This document shows positions 31,451 to 36,325 of a DNA stretch of 36,325 nt, piece after piece. Location: assembly GCA_023262335.1 (NCBI GenBank), contig JALRBE010000009.1, positions 1 to 36,325 of the forward strand, in the 5' to 3' direction. A program made the position numbers and the translations under genes. Position 1 is the first letter of the stretch, and every line of letters begins with the position of its first letter. The stretch comes from Candidatus Saccharimonadia bacterium. GTDB lineage: Bacteria > Patescibacteriota > Saccharimonadia > Saccharimonadales > Saccharimonadaceae. A model generated the notes under the pieces. The model did no database searches and was not told the origin of the DNA. It was given only the letters and a program-made list of their open reading frames with translations.

Positions 31451-32104
31451 ATGAGTATAGATATCTTGCAACTGGCAGTCGTTCTTGGGGTGATTCTCGT
31501 GTCCATGACGCTTCATGAGGCCATGCACGGCTTCGTGAGCTATTGGCTAGGTGACGATACGGCAAAATTACAGGGGCGGTTGACGCTGAATCCTATAAAG
31601 CATATCGATCCCTTCCTGACGATTCTCTTGCCGTTGACGCTGGCGATCGTGGGCGCGCCGATTTTTGGGGGTGCCAAGCCTGTGCCGTTCAATCCGGAAA
31701 GGGTACGAGGCGACGAATGGGGTGTCGCGGCTGTCGCGCTTGCCGGCCCCCTGACTAACTTGGTCCTGGCATTCGTCTTGTTCGGCGTTGGTACGCTGCT
31801 TGGCTTCAACCTTACGGATTACGGCTACGTGTCAGTCGAGGAAATGATCCTTACGTACGCCGTGTTCATTAATCTTGGGTTCTTTGTCTTTAACATGATT
31901 CCAGTGCCGCCGCTCGACGGTTCCAGGGTGCTCTACGCCCTTGCGCCCGACTTTGTCAGGAGGGGCATGGAGTACGTCGAACAATACGGGCTGATATTCG
32001 TATTCGCGATCGTCCTTCTCGCAAGTTCGGTCATAGGGTCGTTCATGCTTGCCGTGATTAGCGCTATCATCAGCGTCTTCGCCAAGATTTTCATGCTCGG
32101 ATAG
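31451..32104 (+). CDS. Site-2-type zinc metalloprotease, M50 family
   Basis: 217 aa, all-membrane protein with four to six helices. The zinc motif HEAMH (in SMTLHEAMHGFVSYWLGD, near residue 25) and the third ligand motif NMIPVPPLDGSRVLY (NxxPxPPLDG) define the family; AGPLTNLVLA is also conserved. The compact size without a PDZ domain matches the YwhC/SpoIVFB-like small M50 proteins, which cut substrates inside the membrane. Substrate unknown. The ATG at 31451 is preferred over 31442, which lies inside the -10 box. Its stop lies just before the promoter of the 6S-like RNA. Confidence 0.9.
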   Translation: MSIDILQLAVVLGVILVSMTLHEAMHGFVSYWLGDDTAKLQGRLTLNPIKHIDPFLTILLPLTLAIVGAPIFGGAKPVPFNPERVRGDEWGVAAVALAGPLTNLVLAFVLFGVGTLLGFNLTDYGYVSVEEMILTYAVFINLGFFVFNMIPVPPLDGSRVLYALAPDFVRRGMEYVEQYGLIFVFAIVLLASSVIGSFMLAVISAIISVFAKIFMLG

Positions 32105-32106
32105 TC

Positions 32107-32112
32107 TATAAT
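32107..32112 (+). promoter_or_regulatory. TATAAT box of the 6S-like RNA
   Basis: Perfect TATAAT three bases after the protease stop; a start near 32119 coincides with the base of the long RNA stem. Confidence 0.6.
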
Positions 32113-32118
32113 AGGTAC

Positions 32119-32266
32119 TGTCCCAAGGTCGCCATGACGTGTAAGATTTTCCTAACACAACGATAGGGAGTTCAAATGATTTATTTCCGTGGAAATACTT
32201 TGAGAGCACCCACCTTGCACTAACGCGGGGAATATCGTACGTCATGTGCCTCACCTTGGGGCTTTT
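32119..32266 (+). ncRNA. Putative 6S-like structured RNA
   Basis: About 148 nt with no plausible ORF. Ends pair: 32120-32129 with 32253-32262 (core CCCAAGGT/ACCTTGGG), then TTTT. After a small internal loop a second perfect 8-bp stem CATGACGT/ACGTCATG (32133-32140 with 32239-32246) forms. Above it is a large open region, and an apical hairpin TTCAAA...TTTGAG with inner TATTTCC/GGAAATA (about 32171-32204). A long closing rod, large central bubble and apical hairpin, with own TATAAT and a T-tract, is the architecture of 6S RNA, which binds RNA polymerase as a promoter mimic. The identification is by shape only; an unrelated ncRNA is possible. Confidence 0.5.
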
Positions 32267-32274
32267 ATGCGTTC

Positions 32275-32350
32275 CGGGATGTGGCGCAGTTGGTAGCGCG
32301 CACCGCTGGGGGTGGTGAGGCCGCTGGTTCAAGTCCAGTCATCCCGACCA
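32275..32350 (+). tRNA. tRNA-Pro (GGG), CCA encoded
   Basis: Acceptor CGGGATG / CATCCCG, D arm GCGC/GCGC, anticodon stem CACCG/TGGTG with loop CTGGGGG (anticodon GGG), T arm GCTGG-TTCAAGT-CCAGT, discriminator A, genomic CCA. The C1-G72 pair is typical of bacterial tRNA-Pro. It follows the 6S-like RNA by only eight bases. Confidence 0.94.
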
Positions 32351-32388
32351 TGGTATTATTGAGAAGTAAACAGGTAAAACAAAAAACG

Positions 32389-33267
32389 ATGAACCAACGA
32401 ATCGCTGTCCGTGCCGTCGTAAGGCAAGGTGACAAAACACTGCTGCTCCGGCGAGCGAACGGACGTGTTTCCATATTGGGCAAGTTCGAGCTGCCCGGCG
32501 GCAAAATAGCGTACGGCGAACAGCCTGAGGACGCGTTGCGCCGCTATCTTCATCATGATGTCGGCGTGCACGTACGCGTTGCCGAGCTTGCCGACGTCGT
32601 CACCTACGTGGATCGAGATGACCGGGATATTCAATATGCGATTATCGTGTACGCGGTTGAGATGGCAGAGGGGCACCATGCCTTGAAACTGAGCGGGAAT
32701 TACGACAAGTACGTTTGGCAATCGATGCAAAATACGCAACAAAATACGACAACCGATTTAACACAACTATTGTTGGGTATCATACAACAACAAGGAATTA
32801 CAGATAACAGTATAAAGTCATTTATTCATAACGATGTAGCAAAGTCTACGGAAAGCGATGCGATTATCTATACTGACGGTGGTTCCCGAGGTAATCCTGG
32901 TCCGTCCGCTTCCGGATTCGTCATCATGGATTCGTCTCAGAAAATCATTGCGGAGGGTGGCGAGTTCTTGGGTATCACCACGAACAACCAGGCTGAGTAT
33001 CACGGCGTGCGGATCGGCTTGGAGAAGGCAAAAGAGCTTGGGTTGAAGAAAATCGACTTCCGTCTGGACAGCATGCTCGTCGTCAATCAGATGAACGGTG
33101 TCTATTCGATCAAGAACAGGGATCTTTGGCCGATCAATGAGCGCATACGGGACCTCATGGGAAACTTCGAAAGCGTCACGTTCAGGCACGTTCCCAGGGA
33201 GTCGAACCAGCTAGCAGACGCGCAGGTGAACCGCACGCTCGATGCCCAAGAGCGAAGTGGTGTATAA
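32389..33267 (+). CDS. Nudix-like domain fused to RNase HI
   Basis: 292 aa from the ATG at 32389; the open frame extends back through tRNA-Pro but that part is not coding. Residues 1-110 are a Nudix fold (VRAVVRQGDKTLLLRRANG, GKFELPGGKIAYGEQPEDALRRYLHHDVGV). In the Nudix box the REUxEE core has become R-Y-L-H-H-D, so metal-dependent hydrolysis is probably lost. A polar AT-rich linker (110-155) leads to RNase HI (157-285) with all four catalytic acids: Asp163 (YTDGGSRGNPG), Glu203 (NNQAEY), Asp227 (RLDSMLVVNQ), Asp277 (NQLADAQVN). It should cut RNA in RNA-DNA hybrids. The rnpB promoter overlaps its stop codon. Confidence 0.88.
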   Translation: MNQRIAVRAVVRQGDKTLLLRRANGRVSILGKFELPGGKIAYGEQPEDALRRYLHHDVGVHVRVAELADVVTYVDRDDRDIQYAIIVYAVEMAEGHHALKLSGNYDKYVWQSMQNTQQNTTTDLTQLLLGIIQQQGITDNSIKSFIHNDVAKSTESDAIIYTDGGSRGNPGPSASGFVIMDSSQKIIAEGGEFLGITTNNQAEYHGVRIGLEKAKELGLKKIDFRLDSMLVVNQMNGVYSIKNRDLWPINERIRDLMGNFESVTFRHVPRESNQLADAQVNRTLDAQERSGV

Positions 33268-33268
33268 T
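33263..33268 (+). promoter_or_regulatory. TATAAT box of rnpB
   Basis: Perfect TATAAT overlapping the TAA of the RNase HI fusion gene; a start near 33275 matches the 5' strand of RNase P helix P1. Confidence 0.7.
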
Positions 33269-33274
33269 AGCGAC

Positions 33275-33608
33275 TGACAGTTCGTTAGATGATCGCTTTG
33301 CCTATGGCGAAGAGGAAAGTCCGGGCAGCGCAGGACATGACAGTTGCTAACGGCAACCGGGGGCAACCCTAGGGAAAGTGCCACAGAAACGAAACCGCCT
33401 CTTCGGAGGTAAGGGTGAAAGGAGTGGGGTAAGAGCCCACAGCGACATACGGCGACGTATGAAGGAGGTAAACCCTGTCAGCTGCAAGGAGGTCTGCGTC
33501 AAATGGGCGGTCCGTCCGCAGGCCGCTATCCGCTTGATCTTGCGAGCAATCGCAAGGCTAGATAGATGATCATCCACGACAGAACCCGGCTTACCGATGG
33601 GCTGTCAC
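33275..33608 (+). ncRNA. rnpB: RNase P RNA, bacterial type A-like
   Basis: Conserved core elements appear in order: GAGGAAAGTCCGGGC (near 33310), AGGGTGAAA (near 33412), AAGAGCCCACAG (near 33430) and ACAGAACCCGGCTTA near the 3' end. The ends pair as P1: TGACAG (33275-33280) with CTGTCA (33602-33607). About 334 nt, consistent with a bacterial RNase P RNA. It is the catalytic RNA that trims tRNA 5' leaders. Open frames crossing it are artefacts. Confidence 0.96.
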
Positions 33609-33610
33609 CT

Positions 33611-33640
33611 AAAATGACCTCCGTTCACGGAGGTCATTTT
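33611..33640. terminator. Bidirectional terminator between rnpB and rplT
   Basis: AAAATGACCTCCG / CGGAGGTCATTTT, a perfect 13-bp stem with loop TTCA, A-rich and T-rich ends serving both directions. Confidence 0.9.
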
Positions 33641-33658
33641 AGTTCGTTCGTCTTGCGG

Positions 33659-34003
33659 CTACTTGGTGACCGTTTTGACGATCGCGGTGAAGGCCTTCGG
33701 TTCGCTTACGGCGATTTCCGACAGGACTTTCCGGTCGAGCTGGCTGTCGGCTGCCTTCAGGGCTGCGATCAGCTTCGCGTACGTGGTGCCGTTCTCACGA
33801 GCGGCTGCGTTGATACGGGTGATCCATAGGCCTCGCAGGTCACGTTTGCGGTTGCGGCGATCCCTATAGGCATATACCAAGGCGCGGATGACCGCTTGCT
33901 TGGCAAGGCGGAATGAGCGCGTGCGGTTATGCTGCATGCCTTTCGCGGCTTTGAGAATCTTCTTGTGTTTGGCGCGTGCAGTGACGCCTCGTTTGACTCG
34001 CAT
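33659..34003 (-). CDS. rplT: 50S ribosomal protein bL20
   Basis: 114 aa, normal length. The N-terminal basic helix [22 protein letters not shown] and the signature [24 protein letters not shown] are typical (key: RDRRxRKRxxRxLWIxRINA). It is an early 23S-binding protein needed for 50S assembly. Last gene of infC-rpmI-rplT; five bases separate it from rpmI. Confidence 0.97.
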   Translation of the reverse strand: MRVKRGVTARAKHKKILKAAKGMQHNRTRSFRLAKQAVIRALVYAYRDRRNRKRDLRGLWITRINAAARENGTTYAKLIAALKAADSQLDRKVLSEIAVSEPKAFTAIVKTVTK

Positions 34004-34006
34004 GAA

Positions 34007-34201
34007 TTATACTCCTAGCGCTCGTTTAATGTTCTTGGCGGCCGAACCGGTAACGGTTGCCGAGGTACCGATCGCACGCTTGCGGCTCTTGCTCTTCTTT
34101 GCCAGAAGGTGGGTGCCGAAGGCGCGACGGCGGGTGAGCTTACCGGTGCTGGTAAGCTTGATTCGCTTCGCGGTGCCTTTGTGGGTCTTTAGCTTTGGCA
34201 T
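34007..34201 (-). CDS. rpmI: 50S ribosomal protein bL35
   Basis: 64 aa, normal length. Begins [22 protein letters not shown] and contains [19 protein letters not shown], both family hallmarks. Its start codon shares one base with the infC stop (TAATG), so translation is coupled. Confidence 0.97.
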   Translation of the reverse strand: MPKLKTHKGTAKRIKLTSTGKLTRRRAFGTHLLAKKSKSRKRAIGTSATVTGSAAKNIKRALGV

Positions 34202-34707
34202 TATTTACTCCTTATTACGACGCTCAGATTGCGACCAGCCATCTGAGGTTGCTGCTCCATAACCGCGTCATCTTCCAACATCGTCGCGATCTTGTTGATC
34301 ATGTCGTATCCAAGCTCCTTGTGGGCCATCTCGCGGCCTCTGTAGAAGATTTGGATTCGTACCTTATGGCCTTCCTGGAGAAAGCTTCGTATTTTGCGAA
34401 GCTTGATCTCGAGGTCGCCTGAGCCGATCTTAAGACCGAACCGCATTTGTTTCAGCTCGCTTTGCTTGCTGCTCTTGCGATTTTTCTGCTGTTCCTTCAT
34501 CTTTTGGTACTGGTATTTGCCCCAGTCGATGATTTTTGCAACAGGTGGGTCGGCGTTCGGGGATATCTCGACCAAGTCGACTCCTGCATCGTTGGCGCGT
34601 TCAAGCGCTTCAGCCCGTGACATGATGCCCAGCTGCTCGCCGTCGCTGCCAATCACACGAAGCTCGGATGCCCTGATTGCCTCGTTGATGCGAATGGTAG
34701 TGTTGAT
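34201..34707 (-). CDS. infC: Translation initiation factor IF-3, likely AUC start
   Basis: 168 aa if started at the ATC at 34707, which has GAGGAG with 7-nt spacing. The N-terminal domain starts [20 protein letters not shown] and includes [10 protein letters not shown]; the linker is Lys-rich ([19 protein letters not shown]); the C-terminal domain has [32 protein letters not shown]-3 prevents 70S formation and proofreads start codons. An in-frame TTG at 34770 would give 189 residues but has no ribosome binding site and lies at or upstream of the predicted transcription start (near 34767). Non-AUG starts are a known autoregulatory trait of infC (AUU in E. coli), so AUC fits well. Confidence 0.9.
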   Translation of the reverse strand: MNTTIRINEAIRASELRVIGSDGEQLGIMSRAEALERANDAGVDLVEISPNADPPVAKIIDWGKYQYQKMKEQQKNRKSSKQSELKQMRFGLKIGSGDLEIKLRKIRSFLQEGHKVRIQIFYRGREMAHKELGYDMINKIATMLEDDAVMEQQPQMAGRNLSVVIRSK

Positions 34708-34724
34708 CGTCGATCTCCTCGTTG
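34708..34724 (-). promoter_or_regulatory. infC: Ribosome binding site deciding the infC start
   Basis: GAGGAG (minus, 34720-34715) sits 7 nt before the ATC at 34707; no ATG, GTG or TTG lies at a usable distance. Confidence 0.7.
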
Positions 34725-34773
34725 TTAGATACTGGTTGACTACTGACGTAGTTTGAGCGTTTACTCGCAAACT

Positions 34774-34802
34774 ATCATATCAGATATGACGCCTCTATTC
34801 AA
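34774..34802 (-). promoter_or_regulatory. infC-rpmI-rplT promoter: TTGAAT, 17 bp, TATGAT
   Basis: -35 TTGAAT is plus 34797-34802 reversed, -10 TATGAT is plus 34774-34779 reversed, spacer 17 bp. It lies right after the comM stop and gives a leader of about 60 nt with a small ACTAC/GTAGT hairpin. Confidence 0.75.
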
Positions 34803-34807
34803 GAGGT

Positions 34808-36313
34808 TTATCCACGATACTGCAATGCTTCCGCGATATGCATTTTTTGGATCGTCGCGTCACCGTCCATGTCGGCGATCGTTTGCGCCACTTTGATGAT
34901 TTTGAAATAGCTGCGAGCACTCAGCCCAAGGCGCTCGCCGGCGGCATTGAGGAGCTGTTTGGCGTCTTCTTGGAGGGAAAACAGCTTGTGTACTTGGCTG
35001 CTCGTTAAGGAACCGTTGTATATCATACTACTTTCATAACGTAATTCTTGTGCTTTTCGCGCTCGTTCAATGAACTCTAAAGCTGTTAAGTGTTGTTCGT
35101 TTTGCTTCGCCTTTTGTTCGAGTAGCGTTTCGTTTGGTACTCGTGAAACGCCGACGATCAGATCGATGCGGTCGAGGAGCGGACCCGACAGACGCTTCTG
35201 GTAGCCGATGATTTGGGTTGTGCTACAGCTGCATTCTTTGGTCGGGTCGCCGAGATAGCCGCACGGGCAGGGGTTCATGGTCGCGACAAGCATGAAATCC
35301 GCCGGGTAAACGACCCGTCCCCCTGCTCGCGTCACTGCTATTTTCTTGTCTTCGAGGGGCTGTCTGAGCGCTTCTAGCACTGAGCGGGGGTATTCGGGCA
35401 TTTCATCCATGAACAGGACGCCTAGGTGGGCTAAACTGATTTCTCCCGGCTTGGGCTTTGTGCCGCCACCTATGACCGCTACCGGGCTTGTGGTGTGGTG
35501 AGGCGCTCTGAAAGGCCGGGAAGCGACGATTTCGCCGTCGACCTCGCCAGCTATGCTGTGCAGCTTCGTGACGGCAATCCGTTCGTCGGGGGTGAGCGTG
35601 GGCATGAGACCGAGAAGCGTTTTCGCAAGCATGGTCTTGCCTGCGCCAGGTGGGCCGCTCAGCAACATGTTATGGCGGCCTGCGACGGCAATCGTCAGTG
35701 CTCGCTTCGCTTGCTCTTGCCCATGGACGTCATCAATGAGAGGCGCCGATGCGCCTGATGCTTTCGAGCGATCCTCGCTGTCGGCGGTGGGACTAAGTCG
35801 CGCTTCTCCTTTAAGGTGTAAGTAGAGCTCTTTGAGGGACGCGATTCCAATGACAGCGATGCCGTCAATAAGACACGCTTGATCGGCGTTCGTCTTGGGG
35901 ACGTACAACGTCGAAACGCCTGCTTTCTTCGCGGCTTCGGCAATGTTGATAGCGCCCCGTATTGGCCTGAGTGATCCGTCGAGCCCGAGTTCACCAGCAA
36001 AAACCGCGTCATTGACCTCGTTCTGACGGACCTGGCCGCTGCTGATAAGGAGAGCCAGCGCGATAGGTAAGTCGAACTGAGCCCCATCTTTTACTAGCTC
36101 CGCGGGCGCCAAGTTGATCGTTATCTTTTTCGCGGGGAATTCGAGCAGGGAGTTCCCGATAGCGCTACGGACCCGCTCCTTCGCTTCGTCGACGGACTTC
36201 GTGCCCATGCCGACGATTTGGATCGCCGGCAGGCCTGATTTCGCGTCGCTTTCAACCTCGACCATCGAGCCTTCGAAGCCGACGGGAGCGACCGTATGTA
36301 CTCGTGCCACCAT
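34808..36313 (-). CDS. comM: ComM/YifB-family AAA+ ATPase (Mg-chelatase-like)
   Basis: 501 aa, normal for YifB/ComM. Residues 1-165 form the Lon-protease-like ChlI domain (GLPAIQIVGMGTKSVDEAKERVRSA, LAPAELVKDGAQFDLPIALA). The AAA+ core has Walker A GPPGAGKT (220-227), FRAPHHTTSPVAVIGGG, Walker B LFMDEMPE and a Cys-rich NPCPCGYLGDPTKECSC segment; the C-terminal Mg_chelatase_C part includes LSARSYFKIIKVAQTIADMDG. ComM is a hexameric branch-migration helicase that extends recombination during natural transformation. Together with the pilus genes it supports DNA uptake ability. The ATG at 36313 lies near the window edge, so the promoter is not visible. Confidence 0.93.
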   Translation of the reverse strand: MVARVHTVAPVGFEGSMVEVESDAKSGLPAIQIVGMGTKSVDEAKERVRSAIGNSLLEFPAKKITINLAPAELVKDGAQFDLPIALALLISSGQVRQNEVNDAVFAGELGLDGSLRPIRGAINIAEAAKKAGVSTLYVPKTNADQACLIDGIAVIGIASLKELYLHLKGEARLSPTADSEDRSKASGASAPLIDDVHGQEQAKRALTIAVAGRHNMLLSGPPGAGKTMLAKTLLGLMPTLTPDERIAVTKLHSIAGEVDGEIVASRPFRAPHHTTSPVAVIGGGTKPKPGEISLAHLGVLFMDEMPEYPRSVLEALRQPLEDKKIAVTRAGGRVVYPADFMLVATMNPCPCGYLGDPTKECSCSTTQIIGYQKRLSGPLLDRIDLIVGVSRVPNETLLEQKAKQNEQHLTALEFIERARKAQELRYESSMIYNGSLTSSQVHKLFSLQEDAKQLLNAAGERLGLSARSYFKIIKVAQTIADMDGDATIQKMHIAEALQYRG

Positions 36314-36325
36314 AATGGTGCTTAT

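Noticed and set aside
31832-32332. 166-aa minus-strand frame across the 6S-like RNA and tRNA-Pro
   Set aside because: It reads through a structured RNA and a tRNA, with no ribosome binding site or family similarity.
32281-32388. N-terminal extension of the RNase HI fusion frame
   Set aside because: These codons are tRNA-Pro and its 3' flank read as protein; the family-like sequence starts at the ATG at 32389.
34708-34770. TTG start giving a 189-aa IF-3
   Set aside because: No ribosome binding site, and it lies at or before the transcript start predicted from TTGAAT-17-TATGAT; the extra residues are not IF-3-like.
1-36325. CRISPR array, prophage or insertion sequence
   Set aside because: No regularly spaced repeats, no transposase, phage structural or restriction genes seen; the only recombinase has housekeeping Xer features.
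1-36325. UGA recoded to Gly, as in Gracilibacteria
   Set aside because: Several genes end in TGA exactly where families end, and coding frames have no internal TGA at conserved Gly positions.

Overview
The window reads as chromosome of a Patescibacteria/CPR bacterium, most likely Candidatus Saccharibacteria (TM7). This is inferred from gene content and style: a complete type IV pilus locus in a genome with short intergenic spacers, reduced proteins (ThrRS without a TGS domain, 67-aa bL28), many promoters placed directly against start codons, and wHTH and MBL-like proteins of a type common in CPR genomes. UGA is used as a normal stop (for example at the ends of the HIT, pilN and pilX-like genes), which argues against the recoded Gracilibacteria/Absconditabacteria. 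No 16S rRNA or universal marker tree is available here, so the assignment is tentative.

Layout. 1-13837 (+): type IV pilus locus. It holds two exported or membrane proteins of unknown role, pilM-pilN-pilO plus a 72-aa membrane protein, pilB-pilT-pilC, the major pilin on its own promoter, a perfect palindromic terminator, prepilin peptidase pilD, and a four-gene minor pilin set arranged like fimU-pilV-pilW-pilX. 13839-19276: a Xer recombinase, uppP, ndk, a HIT protein, tRNA-Arg, a PH-domain membrane protein, a SurA/PpiC-like foldase and Mn-type superoxide dismutase. 19283-22740 (-): two tandem paralogous surface proteins (signal peptide, cohesin-like domain, Pro/Thr linker, FN3-like domain, TM, cytoplasmic tail). 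22843-25253: tRNA-Asp, tRNA-Thr, tRNA-Gly, a small membrane protein and a GT2 membrane glycosyltransferase. 25254-26235: a long stretch with no large gene. It holds a 44-aa ORF with a near-consensus promoter, a 16-bp palindrome, a duplicated tRNA-Val 3' end, tRNA-Val(GAC), and a T-box riboswitch leader. 26236-31090: thrS, a HAD nucleotidase, an ATL protein, miaA, a wHTH protein and an MBL-like protein. 31143-36313: rpmB, an M50 protease, a 6S-like structured RNA, tRNA-Pro, a Nudix-like/RNase HI fusion, rnpB, infC-rpmI-rplT and comM.

How it fits together. PilM/N/O, PilB/PilT, PilC, PilD and the pilins make a retractile pilus. ComM (branch-migration helicase of natural transformation) at the other end of the window is compatible with pilus-based DNA uptake. 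The two cohesin-like surface proteins and the glycosyltransferase fit a host-attached cell with an elaborate envelope. ThrRS under a tRNA-sensing T-box would tie translation capacity to threonine supply, sensible for an organism that probably scavenges amino acids.

Most noteworthy: (1) a complete T-box antiterminator/terminator upstream of thrS, with a UGGA bulge complementary to the UCCA end of the tRNA-Thr in the same window; (2) at least seven TATAAT-like boxes sitting 6-9 nt before start codons, implying routine leaderless transcription; (3) a 6S-like structured RNA; (4) a 44-aa protein gene with a TTGACA-17-TAATAT promoter; (5) an apparent AUC start codon for infC; (6) a catalytically eroded Nudix domain fused to RNase HI; (7) terminators embedded in the 3' coding ends of opposing genes.
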